64,000 bases of DNA from Parazoarcus communis (GTDB lineage Bacteria; Pseudomonadota; Gammaproteobacteria; Burkholderiales; Rhodocyclaceae), in NCBI RefSeq assembly GCF_003111645.1, contig NZ_CP022187.1, positions 4,092,001-4,156,000 on the forward strand, given 5' to 3'. The notes under the pieces are model-generated. The model searched no databases. It saw nothing but the letters and a program-made list of their open reading frames with translations, and was not told the origin of the DNA. Below, piece after piece: positions 9,905 through 18,531 of the stretch (position 1 is the stretch's first letter; the number at the start of each line of letters is the position of its first letter). The position numbers and the translations under genes are program-made.

Positions 9905-11449
9905 ATGGAAGAACTCGTAAGACAGCTTATCGGTTACCTGCGCGACATGTGGCGTTTCCGCTGGTGGGGACTGGCGATGGCCTGGATTGTCGGTGCCGTC
10001 GGCGGTGTTGTGATTTACACGATGCCCGATAAATACGAGTCCTCTGCTCGCGTGTTCGTCGATACCCAGTCGATTCTGCGTCCGTTGATGTCGGGCCTCG
10101 CGGTGCAGCCCAATGTCGATCAGCAGATTGCGATTCTGAGCCGGACCTTGATCAGTCGGCCCAACGTCGAGAAGCTGATCACCATGGCCGATCTTGATCT
10201 CGGGGTGAAGGATGCTGCGCAGCGCGAGGCCTTGATCACGACGCTGTCCAAGGGCTTGCAGATCAGGGGTACCGGGCGTGACAACCTCTTTACCCTGGCT
10301 TATGCCGATGTCGAGGCAGCACGGGCGCAGCGTATTGTTCAGGCGCTGGTTTCCCTGTTTGTCGAGTCCGGCCTGGGCGGTAAGCGACAGGATTCCGATA
10401 CGGCTCGCCGCTTCATCGAGGAGCAGATCAAGAATTACGAGCAGAAACTCGTCGATGCAGAGAACCGCCTCAAGGAGTTCCGCCTCAAGAACATGGCGCT
10501 GCTCGGTGATGGCGCACGCGACTATGTCACCCAGATCGCTCAGTTGAATGGGCAGCTTGCCCAGGCGAAGCTGGAATTGCGCGAGGCGGAGAACTCCCGT
10601 GATGCCATGCAGCGCCAACTGGTTGGTGAGGAGCCGGTATTATTGCCGCAGACACCGAATGCCTCGAACGTATCGATTCCTGAGATCGATGGCCGGATTG
10701 ACGCGCTCAAGCGCAACCTCGATGACATGATGCAGCGCTACACCGACAAGCATCCTGATGTGATTGGCGCGCGTCGGGTCATCGAACAGCTTGAGCAGCA
10801 AAAGCTCGAAGAGGTCGAGGCCCGTCGCAAGGCCGGACCGGGGCAGTTCGGGGCGCTCAACTCGAATCCGGTCTTCCAGCAGATGAAGCTTTCGCTGGCC
10901 GAGTCCGAGTCACGAGTGGCGTCGATGCGGGCACGCGTTAGCGAGTACGAGTCCCGCCTTGCGCAGCTGGAGAGCTCGGCCAAGATGCTGCCTGAACTCG
11001 AAGCCGAGATGACACAGCTCAATCGGGACTACGCGGTTCATAAGACGAACTACGATAGCCTCGTGGCGCGGCGTGAGTCCGCCAATATCGCGGTGGAAAT
11101 GGACAATCAGTCGGGTATTGCCGAGTTTCGCCTGATTGACCCGCCCAGCTTGCCGGTCAAGCCTTCAGCACCGAATCGTTTGTTGCTGATGCCGGTGGCT
11201 GGTGCTGCGGGCTTGGCAATCGGGCTTGCGCTGACCTTTTTGCTCAGCCAGCTCAGGCCCTCGTTTGTCGATGGTCGCAGCCTGCGCGAGGTGACCGGCT
11301 TGCCGGTGCTGGGCACGGTATCCATGCTTTCGACGCCCGAGCGCCGTCGTGCGAGGCTGCGTGGTCTGTTCGCGTTTGGCGGCGGGCTTGCTGGATTCGT
11401 CGGTGCTATCGGTATTGCCACTGTGGTTCTGAACATCATTCAGGGATAA
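9905..11449 (+). CDS. XrtA-system polysaccharide chain-length determinant (Wzz-like)
   Basis: Inner-membrane co-polymerase of 514 residues. It has a first membrane helix at about 21-39, a large periplasmic coiled-coil region (about 150-400, rich in E, K, L, Q heptads), a proline-rich block before the next helix (IDPPSLPVKPSAPNR, about 410-425), a helix at about 427-450, and a last hydrophobic segment near 487-510. There is no cytoplasmic kinase domain; the kinase is the next gene, 12 bases downstream. Together they control chain length and coordinate export through the lipoprotein channel. Matches the PEP-CTERM chain-length family by recall. Confidence 0.92.
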   Translation: MEELVRQLIGYLRDMWRFRWWGLAMAWIVGAVGGVVIYTMPDKYESSARVFVDTQSILRPLMSGLAVQPNVDQQIAILSRTLISRPNVEKLITMADLDLGVKDAAQREALITTLSKGLQIRGTGRDNLFTLAYADVEAARAQRIVQALVSLFVESGLGGKRQDSDTARRFIEEQIKNYEQKLVDAENRLKEFRLKNMALLGDGARDYVTQIAQLNGQLAQAKLELREAENSRDAMQRQLVGEEPVLLPQTPNASNVSIPEIDGRIDALKRNLDDMMQRYTDKHPDVIGARRVIEQLEQQKLEEVEARRKAGPGQFGALNSNPVFQQMKLSLAESESRVASMRARVSEYESRLAQLESSAKMLPELEAEMTQLNRDYAVHKTNYDSLVARRESANIAVEMDNQSGIAEFRLIDPPSLPVKPSAPNRLLLMPVAGAAGLAIGLALTFLLSQLRPSFVDGRSLREVTGLPVLGTVSMLSTPERRRARLRGLFAFGGGLAGFVGAIGIATVVLNIIQG

Positions 11450-11461
11450 GCGGAAGAGCTG

Positions 11462-12403
11462 ATGAGCCTTATCGAAAAAGCAGTACAGCGTCTCGATGCA
11501 CTCAAGCAGGCCAGCGGGGTGGAGGAGCAAGTCGCCCCGCAGGCAGAACGGGTCGTGAACGAGGTGGCGCATGATCCAGTGCTCGATGCCGGCCGGACGT
11601 CGTCTTCGGTTCCCCTCGCAGATCCCGTGCCGACGCCTAATCCGAGCGTCTCCCGTGACGTTCACATTGATCTCCAGAGACTTGGCGCAATGGGGATGGT
11701 GACCCCGGATGTGCCGCGCTCGGCGATCGCCGAGGAGTTTCGCCTCATCAAGCGGCCGCTTCTGCGCAATGCCACAGTCAGTGGGCCTGCCGAGATCGAG
11801 AATGGCAGTCTGATCATGGTGACGAGTGCAATGCCTGGGGAGGGGAAGTCTTTCACCGCCATCAACCTTGCAGTTTCCATGGCAATGGAGCTCGATTACA
11901 CGGTGTTGCTGGTGGATGCCGACGTGTCCCGCCCCTCGGTGCTCAACCGCCTTGGTCTGCCACCCGAAAGAGGTTTGATGGACGTTCTCTCGGGCGAGGT
12001 TTCCGACCTTGGCGATGTTCTGCTCAGGACCAACATCGAGAAACTTTCGATTCTGCCCGCCGGGATGCCTCACCCCCGGGCGACCGAGATGCTGGCGTCG
12101 GAGTCCATGAACCGTCTGCTTGAGCAGATTGCGAATCGCTATGCGGACCGCATTATCGTGTTCGATTCGCCACCCTTGCTGGTCACCACCGAGGCTCGCG
12201 TGCTGGCAACGCACATGGGGCAGGTCGTAATCGTGGTCGAAGCCGGGCACACCACGCACGCCACGGTCAAGCAGGCGCTGGCGACGATCGAGAACTGTCC
12301 GGTCAAGTTGATGGTGCTGAACAAGTCCCGTGAAAATGCCGCGGGTTCCTACTATGGATATGGGTATGGCTATGGTGCAGAACCCCGTTCTGAAGCGGCC
12401 TGA
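11462..12403 (+). CDS. XrtA-associated tyrosine autokinase (BY-kinase)
   Basis: Cytoplasmic bacterial tyrosine kinase of 313 residues, partner of the chain-length protein. Walker A SAMPGEGKS around 122-130 (Lys129), Walker A' VLLVDADVSRPS near 148-159, and Walker B IIVFDSPPLL. The C-terminus is a tyrosine cluster, YYGYGYGYG (about 297-305), the expected autophosphorylation tail. The N-terminal 80 residues are a linker. The nucleotides coding for the tyrosine tail overlap the start of the next gene in another frame, so synthesis of kinase and outer-membrane protein may be coupled. Confidence 0.93.
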   Translation: MSLIEKAVQRLDALKQASGVEEQVAPQAERVVNEVAHDPVLDAGRTSSSVPLADPVPTPNPSVSRDVHIDLQRLGAMGMVTPDVPRSAIAEEFRLIKRPLLRNATVSGPAEIENGSLIMVTSAMPGEGKSFTAINLAVSMAMELDYTVLLVDADVSRPSVLNRLGLPPERGLMDVLSGEVSDLGDVLLRTNIEKLSILPAGMPHPRATEMLASESMNRLLEQIANRYADRIIVFDSPPLLVTTEARVLATHMGQVVIVVEAGHTTHATVKQALATIENCPVKLMVLNKSRENAAGSYYGYGYGYGAEPRSEAA

Positions 12404-13919
12404 TCGTTCGGCAGGTGCTTTGCGCCTGCTGGTGCTTGCCTTGGGGGCAATCGGTGCGTCAAGCGCATATGCGCAGACGGTCTCCGTGACGCCAAGCGTG
12501 CAGAGTCGGCTGACCTGGACCGACAACGTCGGCGCTTCCAGTGACAAGGAATCCGACTGGATCGCCGAGATCTCTCCAGGCATTACCGTTTCGCGCAAGA
12601 GTGGTCGATTCAATGGCCTTCTTAACGCGCAACTTCGGAATGTAGGATATGCCAACGACAGCAGTCGCAACACGTCCTTTCTTGCCTTGCAGGGCAGTGG
12701 CCAGATTGAGGCGGTTGAGAATCTGTTTTTCGTCGACCTGAATGCGAACATCAGTCGCAACAATCTCTCTGCGTTTTCAGGGCGTAGCAGCAGTGACGAC
12801 TTGAGCGTCGACGAAAACAACGAAACGCGTACGTGGTCGATCGGCCCCAGACTCGAGTTTCGCCTTGGGGATACTGCGAGAGGTTCTTTACGTTACAAGG
12901 CCAGTTGGCTGGATTCCGGCGGGTCGGCAGTTGGTGGTCAGCGGTTGAATGAACTCACTGCACAGGCGAGTGATCCGGCGGCAGTCAGGGTGTTCGGCTG
13001 GGGGCTGAGTTACAGCCGCAGTGAATCCGAGTATGACGCGTCGGCCAGTCGCGACGTGACCGAGGAGGTTGGGCGCGCAACGCTTTTCATCAATCTGACG
13101 CCACAGTTGCGCCTGCGCGCCATTGGTGGATACGAGAAGAACGATTACGCCAGCACCGAGGACGAGAAAGGCAGCATTTATGGTGCCGGCTTCGATTGGA
13201 ATCCGACTGAGCGCACGGCCATCTCGGGAACGACCGAGGAGCGTGTTTTCGGGCGGGGGTACAATTTCAGCCTGAAGCATCGCGCGCAGCGCTCGACCTG
13301 GGATCTGAGCTATGTGAAGGATATTTCGTCTTCGCTGCAGACGCTGGGCGGCGGGATCTATCAGGACCCTCAGTTCCTTGCGTTTTTCAATGACGCAACG
13401 CTGGTGGCGGCGATCCCGGACGATTTGCAACGCGAGGCGTTCGTACGCATTCTGCTGGGCTATCCTGCGACCGGCGGCACCGGCGACATCGTCTCGAACG
13501 CCCACTTCGTGTCGAAAACCTGGCGTGCTGCCTTTTCTTTGCTTGGTCTCCGCAATTCGCTTACCGTCTCTGCCCAGCAGTCCGATCGCTCAAGCCTGAG
13601 TTCGATTACGGGTTTGTCTTCAGACGACGACTTTGCCCTGTCCGATACCATCAAGACGACGTCGCTTACGGTGTCCTTCAATCACAAGCTCTCTGGCATT
13701 TCGTCACTCAATACTGCGGTCACGCATTCGCGCTCAGAGGGTGCGTCAGGCACCGGACTGGATACCAAGCGCTTGACGGCGACCGTCGGGCTGACCACCA
13801 AACTGGGCCCCCGAACCAATGCCGGGTTGACGTACCGCTACCAGCGTTCGGATGGCAGTTCTGCGTCGAGCGATTTCACCGAGAATGCGTTGACGGCCAA
13901 CCTCGGCATGACCTTCTGA
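12372..13919 (+). CDS. PEP-CTERM-system-associated outer-membrane protein (TIGR03016-like)
   Basis: Predicted outer-membrane beta-barrel of about 515 residues. A signal peptide (LRLLVLALGAIGASSAYA-QT) is followed by repeated amphipathic strands (SVQSRLTWTDNVG, FRLGDTARGSLRYKASW, LTYRYQRSDGS) and a terminal phenylalanine (…LGMTF). The family is a fixed member of XrtA loci, function unproven, probably polymer export or surface attachment. The start is uncertain: ATGs at 12360, 12366 and 12372 and a GTG at 12330 are in frame; 12372 is nearest the signal peptide. All overlap the kinase gene by at least 32 bases. Confidence 0.85.
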   Translation: MVQNPVLKRPDRSAGALRLLVLALGAIGASSAYAQTVSVTPSVQSRLTWTDNVGASSDKESDWIAEISPGITVSRKSGRFNGLLNAQLRNVGYANDSSRNTSFLALQGSGQIEAVENLFFVDLNANISRNNLSAFSGRSSSDDLSVDENNETRTWSIGPRLEFRLGDTARGSLRYKASWLDSGGSAVGGQRLNELTAQASDPAAVRVFGWGLSYSRSESEYDASASRDVTEEVGRATLFINLTPQLRLRAIGGYEKNDYASTEDEKGSIYGAGFDWNPTERTAISGTTEERVFGRGYNFSLKHRAQRSTWDLSYVKDISSSLQTLGGGIYQDPQFLAFFNDATLVAAIPDDLQREAFVRILLGYPATGGTGDIVSNAHFVSKTWRAAFSLLGLRNSLTVSAQQSDRSSLSSITGLSSDDDFALSDTIKTTSLTVSFNHKLSGISSLNTAVTHSRSEGASGTGLDTKRLTATVGLTTKLGPRTNAGLTYRYQRSDGSSASSDFTENALTANLGMTF

Positions 13920-13930
13920 TCGGCCCACTG

Positions 13931-15007
13931 ATGTACGAGTCCTACTTCAAATTTCGCAACAAGCCCTTCCAGCTCAATCCCGATCCGGCCTTCTTTTTCG
14001 GCAGTCGCGGACACCGCCGCGCGATGGCGTATCTCGAGTACGGGATGCACCAGAGCGAAGGCTTCATCGTGATCACCGGCGAGATCGGCGCGGGTAAGAC
14101 CACCATCGTGCGCAGTCTGCTCGAGCATCTTGATCCGGAGAAGGTCGTCGCCGCCAATCTGGTCAGTACCCAGATTGATGCCAGCGAGATTCTGCGCATG
14201 GTCGCCACTGCGTTTGGTCTTCCGAATCGCACGCTTGACAAGGCCGGTCTGCTGCTCGCGCTAGAGACCTTCCTGGTGCAGACCACCGCTGCGGGCAAGC
14301 GTGCACTGCTGATCGTCGACGAAGCGCAAAACCTCACGCCGTCGGCGGTGGAAGAGCTGCGCATGCTGTCCAATTTCCAGCTGGAGGACCATGCACTCCT
14401 GCAGAGCTTCCTGGTCGGGCAGCCGGAGTTTCGCGACATCATGCAAAGCGCCGAGATGCAGCAGTTGCGCCAGCGCGTGATCGCGTCGTACCACCTTGGC
14501 CCTCTCGACTCGGAAGAAACCCGTTCGTATATCGAGCACCGGCTACGTCATGTTGGCTGGACGGACGACCCGATCTTCGAGGCCGACGCCTTCAATGTCA
14601 TTTACGGCTACACGGGCGGCATTCCAAGGCGCATCAATACCTTGTGCGACCGCCTGTTGCTGGGTGCATTTCTGGCCGAGCGACACAGTATCGGCGAGGA
14701 AGACGTCCGTGAGGTCATCGAAGAGCTGAAGCTGGAGTTTGCGTCTCCGCAACGGTCCGCTGCACTTCCTGCTGGATCGAGTGGCGCTGGAGAAGCTGGT
14801 GTGGCGACACTGGCAGTGGATCGTCTGCAGGTGAGCGACGAATTGCTCGCGCATGCCGCGAGCCTTAGTAGCAACGCCGATATTCAGCGCCTCGAGGCGA
14901 GACTTGTCGGCCTGGAGCAGTCTGTTGCTGCAACGCTCGGCGTTCTCAATCAATTGCTGCATGCGGTCCGTCGCGACCCGCCTGCGGGAGGCAAGGAACA
15001 TGAGTAG
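13931..15007 (+). CDS. XrtA/PEP-CTERM-system ATPase (ExeA-like)
   Basis: AAA-type ATPase of 358 residues resembling ExeA/GspA secretion ATPases and the PEP-CTERM ATPase family. N-terminal block FNPDP-like (FQLNPDPAFFFGSRGHRRA), Walker A GEIGAGKT at 50-57, Walker B LLIVDEAQNL near 128-137, and sensor-like GGIPRRINTLCDRLLL near 228. The last 80 residues are a low-complexity linker and short helix. No transmembrane segment is evident. Its job is inferred from context: energising or assembling the export machinery. Confidence 0.9.
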   Translation: MYESYFKFRNKPFQLNPDPAFFFGSRGHRRAMAYLEYGMHQSEGFIVITGEIGAGKTTIVRSLLEHLDPEKVVAANLVSTQIDASEILRMVATAFGLPNRTLDKAGLLLALETFLVQTTAAGKRALLIVDEAQNLTPSAVEELRMLSNFQLEDHALLQSFLVGQPEFRDIMQSAEMQQLRQRVIASYHLGPLDSEETRSYIEHRLRHVGWTDDPIFEADAFNVIYGYTGGIPRRINTLCDRLLLGAFLAERHSIGEEDVREVIEELKLEFASPQRSAALPAGSSGAGEAGVATLAVDRLQVSDELLAHAASLSSNADIQRLEARLVGLEQSVAATLGVLNQLLHAVRRDPPAGGKEHE

Positions 15008-16169
15008 TCAAATGTCTGCAGGTGCGGATGCGCCGGTGATCTGCGTGGTGGGTGCCCGTCCGAACTACATGAAGGTGGCGCCGATCATCCGCGCCTTTGC
15101 GGCGGGTTCACCCGTCCTTCGTACCCTGCTGGTGCACACCGGCCAGCATTACGATCCCGCGATGAAGGACCGTTTGTTCACCGACCTTGAACTGCCCGAC
15201 CCGGATGTCAATCTGGCGGTGGGTTCAGGGACTCATGCCGTTCAAACCGCCGAGGTGATGAAGCGGTTCGAACCGATCATCGACCAGTACGGTGCGCGTG
15301 CCGTGCTGGTGGTGGGCGACGTCAACTCCACTCTTGCCTGTGCGCTGGTTGCAGCGAAGCGCCACATTCCGGTGATTCACGTTGAGTCGGGTCTGCGCAG
15401 CAACGACCGGCGCATGCCGGAAGAGATCAACCGTATCCTCACCGACCAGATCTCGGACCTGCTGTACACCACCGAGCGCAGTGCGCATGCCAACCTTGCG
15501 CGTGAAGGCATCCCGGAAGAGCGGGCGGTGTTTGTCGGTAATGTCATGATCGACAGCCTGCGTGCCAGCCTGCCCAAGGCGATTCCTGCTGCCGATCTGC
15601 TCGCTGCTGCGGGGCTTGATCCGGCACGCATCGAAAATGGCTATGGTGTGGTGACGCTGCATCGCCCGTCCAACGTCGACCAGGCCGATACGCTTGGCCC
15701 GATTATCGGCGCGCTGCGCCAGATCAGCGAAAAGCTGCCGCTGGTGTTCGCATTGCATCCGCGTACACGCACCAACCTTGAGCGTTTCGGCATGCTTGGC
15801 CTGCTCGATACGCCGGGTTTCCTGATCCTGCCGCCGCAAGGCTATCTCGAAATGCTTGGTTTGATGTCCGGCGCGCGCATGGTGCTGACCGACTCGGGCG
15901 GGATTCAGGAAGAGACCACGGCGCTGGGCGTCCCGTGCCTGACGATCCGTGAGAACACTGAGCGCCCGATCACGGTTGATCAGGGCACGAACACACTGGT
16001 CGGGATTGATCCGCAAGCCCTCATCACGGCTGCAGACGCCATTCTGGCGGGCGGCGGAAAGGCTGGACGAGTGCCCGAGCATTGGGACGGACATACTGCC
16101 GAGCGAATCGCGAGTCATCTGGCGTCCTGGCTGGAACAGCACGAGGCGGCTCAGGCCGCTGCGGTCTGA
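15000..16169 (+). CDS. wecB: UDP-N-acetylglucosamine 2-epimerase (non-hydrolysing)
   Basis: Cytoplasmic enzyme of 389 residues interconverting UDP-GlcNAc and UDP-ManNAc, supplying amino sugar to the polymer. Conserved blocks: VVGARPNYMKVAPI, HVESGLRSNDRRMPEEINR, VTLHRPSNVD, and DSGGIQEETTALGVPCLTIR (UDP-binding). The ATG at 15000 overlaps the ATPase stop by 8 bases and has GGAGG upstream. The symbol is the common family name; the gene is dedicated to this locus rather than to enterobacterial common antigen. Confidence 0.94.
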   Translation: MSSQMSAGADAPVICVVGARPNYMKVAPIIRAFAAGSPVLRTLLVHTGQHYDPAMKDRLFTDLELPDPDVNLAVGSGTHAVQTAEVMKRFEPIIDQYGARAVLVVGDVNSTLACALVAAKRHIPVIHVESGLRSNDRRMPEEINRILTDQISDLLYTTERSAHANLAREGIPEERAVFVGNVMIDSLRASLPKAIPAADLLAAAGLDPARIENGYGVVTLHRPSNVDQADTLGPIIGALRQISEKLPLVFALHPRTRTNLERFGMLGLLDTPGFLILPPQGYLEMLGLMSGARMVLTDSGGIQEETTALGVPCLTIRENTERPITVDQGTNTLVGIDPQALITAADAILAGGGKAGRVPEHWDGHTAERIASHLASWLEQHEAAQAAAV

Positions 16170-16181
16170 GCAAGGGGGCGT

Positions 16182-17045
16182 ATGAGCGAGAATTCACGCA
16201 CCGCTTCGGAAAAGGCCATTGTCAATGCCCTGACCATCGACGTTGAGGACTACTTTCAGGTTTCGGCGTTGGCGCCGCATTTTCCGCGCAAGAACTGGGA
16301 CGCGGTGCCCTGCCGTGTAGAGCGGAACGTCGACCTGATTCTTGATCTGCTCGATCAGCGTGGTGCGAAGGCCACCTTCTTTACTCTGGGCTGGGTCGCA
16401 GAGCGCTACCCCCAGTTGGTGCGGCGTATTGTCGAGGGTGGGCATGAGGTTGCAAGCCATGGTTACAGCCATGAGCGCGCCAGTGCAATGACGCCAAAGG
16501 CCTTTCTTGCGGATATCGCGCTTGCCAAGGCCGTGCTGGAAGACATTGCAGGAAAGAAGGTTACCGGTTATCGCGCGCCCAGTTTCTCGATTGGCATGCA
16601 GAATCTCTGGGCGCATGACACGATCGCGGAGGCCGGCTACGTCTATAGCTCCAGTGTGTACCCGGTCAAGCACGATCACTACGGGATCCCGGATGCACCG
16701 CGCTTCCCGTATCTGCTTGCGTCAGGCCTGATGGAAATTCCGGTGACCACGATGCGCTTACTGGGTCGCAACTGGCCCGCCGGCGGTGGTGGCTATTTCC
16801 GTCTTCTGCCCTACGCGGTGTCGCGCTGGCAGATTGCGCGCGTCAACCGCGATGACAAGCGCCCCGCGATCTTTTACTTCCATCCGTGGGAAGTTGACCC
16901 GGATCAGCCGCGCGTGGCCGAAGCGTCAGCGAAAACGCGGTTCCGACACTACGTGAACCTCGCACGAACCGAAAACCGTCTCAAGCGACTGCTGGGCGAC
17001 TTCAACTGGGGACGGGCGGACGAGGTTTTCCGCAATGCCGCCTGA
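16182..17045 (+). CDS. XrtA-system polysaccharide deacetylase
   Basis: NodB-fold deacetylase of 287 residues, expected to remove N-acetyl groups from the polymer. Motif 1 TIDVEDYF (Asp pair, about 18-25), motif 2 SHGYSHE (metal-binding histidines near 91-97), motif 3 RAPSFS, and the late FHPWEVDPDQP block typical of the PEP-CTERM deacetylase family. No signal peptide is evident, so it may act at the cytoplasmic face or on precursors. Gap to the epimerase is 12 bases; it overlaps the next gene by 11. Confidence 0.92.
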   Translation: MSENSRTASEKAIVNALTIDVEDYFQVSALAPHFPRKNWDAVPCRVERNVDLILDLLDQRGAKATFFTLGWVAERYPQLVRRIVEGGHEVASHGYSHERASAMTPKAFLADIALAKAVLEDIAGKKVTGYRAPSFSIGMQNLWAHDTIAEAGYVYSSSVYPVKHDHYGIPDAPRFPYLLASGLMEIPVTTMRLLGRNWPAGGGGYFRLLPYAVSRWQIARVNRDDKRPAIFYFHPWEVDPDQPRVAEASAKTRFRHYVNLARTENRLKRLLGDFNWGRADEVFRNAA

Positions 17046-18114
17046 GTCATCGGGAGTGATCATTGTGGACAGGCTAGCCATCACCGTCAAACCGCTTGCA
17101 CCGGAAGATGCGCTGCGCTGGGACGCCTTCGTGCGGGCCTGCCCGCAGGCGACGTTCTTTCATCTGTCGGCGTGGCAGCAGATTACCGAGCAGATCTTCA
17201 GGCACCGCAGTTTTTTCCTTTACGCGGAGCGCGCTGGGGAAATCGTGGGCGTGTTGCCGCTCGCAGAGGTCAAGAGCAGGCTCTTCGGCCATGCACTCAC
17301 CTCGCTCCCATTTTGCGTCTATGGTGGCGTGGCTGCCAGCGCGGATTCGGAGGCCGAGGCGCTTGCCGCACTCGAAGCCGAGGCAGATGCGCTGGCTCGC
17401 AAGCTTGGCGTGCAACACCTCGAATACCGTAACCTGAACCCGAGGCACCCCGACTGGCCGCACCAGGAATTGTACGTCACCTTCCGCAAGGCGATTCTGC
17501 CCGAGGTCGAGGACAACATGCTCGCGATCCCGCGCAAACAGCGGGCGATGGTGCGCAAGGGAATCAAGAACGGTCTGGTCAGCCATGTCGATACCGACGT
17601 TGAGCGCTTTTTCGCTGTCTATGCCGACAACGTGCTACGGCACGGTACGCCGGCACTGCCCAAGCGCTTCTTTCAGTGCCTGAAGGAGACTTTCGGCGAT
17701 GACTGTGAGGTTCTGACCGTGACGGATGACGCTGGCAAGGTGCTGTCGAGCGTGCTCAGCTTCTACTTCCGCGATGAAGTCTTGCCCTACTACGCGGGAG
17801 ACGACCTCGCCGCGCGTGACGTCGCCGCCAATGATTTCAAGTACTGGGAGCTGATGCGGCGGGCCTGCGAGCGCGGGTGCAAAGTCTTCGACTACGGCCG
17901 CAGCAAGGTGGGAACAGGGCCTTACAGTTTCAAGAAAAACTGGGGTTTCGAGCCGCAGCACTTGTCTTACGAATATCAGTTGTACAAGCGCGACAGCGTG
18001 CCGCAGAACAACCCGATGAATCCGAAATACAGGCTCTTCATTGCCATGTGGCGTCGCTTGCCGGTCGGTGTGGCGAACGCGATCGGGCCGCATATTGTGC
18101 GCAATCTGGGATGA
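17035..18114 (+). CDS. FemAB-family XrtA/PEP-CTERM-associated protein
   Basis: GNAT/FemX-type protein of 359 residues. Relatives transfer amino acids from aminoacyl-tRNA to peptidoglycan precursors; the XrtA-linked members have unknown substrates, perhaps amino-acyl decoration of the polymer or anchor. Visible blocks: TFFHLSAWQQITEQIF, LPFCVYGGVAA, KQRAMVRKGIKNGL, and the C-terminal GNAT segment FDYGRSKVGTGPYSFKKNWGF. The ATG at 17035 overlaps the deacetylase; a GTG at 17065 with GGGAG upstream is an alternative. A 417-base gap follows. Confidence 0.88.
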   Translation: MPPESSGVIIVDRLAITVKPLAPEDALRWDAFVRACPQATFFHLSAWQQITEQIFRHRSFFLYAERAGEIVGVLPLAEVKSRLFGHALTSLPFCVYGGVAASADSEAEALAALEAEADALARKLGVQHLEYRNLNPRHPDWPHQELYVTFRKAILPEVEDNMLAIPRKQRAMVRKGIKNGLVSHVDTDVERFFAVYADNVLRHGTPALPKRFFQCLKETFGDDCEVLTVTDDAGKVLSSVLSFYFRDEVLPYYAGDDLAARDVAANDFKYWELMRRACERGCKVFDYGRSKVGTGPYSFKKNWGFEPQHLSYEYQLYKRDSVPQNNPMNPKYRLFIAMWRRLPVGVANAIGPHIVRNLG

Positions 18115-18531
18115 CTTTGGATGTCAGATTAAATCGTAGCAGTGTATGTCGCGAAGCCGTTGTCCGGATGCCGCGAGCGCGAACGCTGTGCCGGTGCGTT
18201 TTATCGTAAAGCGGATTTTTCTGGCTGCGGAGGCTTGAGCTGCCAAAATCAAGACCGAAGGGTGTCTTTGGCGCATGCTTGAATTGCGGCCATGCTGTGA
18301 GATTGCCCACGGTCAGGATGCATCTGATTCGGATATATTCGGGCGTCCGTGTTGGAGCGCGTCGTTATGTTCTGCGATGCTTACGATGTGTTCCTCTGCA
18401 GATGCCCGCTTTGGGTTTCTTCTGATCCAGGAGCTTGGCACACAATGCCGGCATTTTGCCCCTGCCCCTGATCCGATCCTTTGTTTTCCGGCATATTTAT
18501 GGCGCGAGCAGCTGTGGAAAATGGTAAAAAC
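18115..18531. other. Intergenic region before exosortase A, no gene seen
   Basis: The only long gap in an otherwise packed plus-strand run. No convincing coding frame, no terminator with a T-run and no clear promoter. It is moderately A+T-richer than the flanking genes, as a promoter region would be. In-frame TTG 18481 and ATG 18499 could extend the exosortase slightly. Confidence 0.4.

Noticed and set aside
18435-18460. TTGGCAC followed by GC, like a sigma-54 -24/-12 promoter upstream of exosortase A
   Set aside because: The GC pairs fall two bases too near or too far from the GG for a working -24/-12 spacing.
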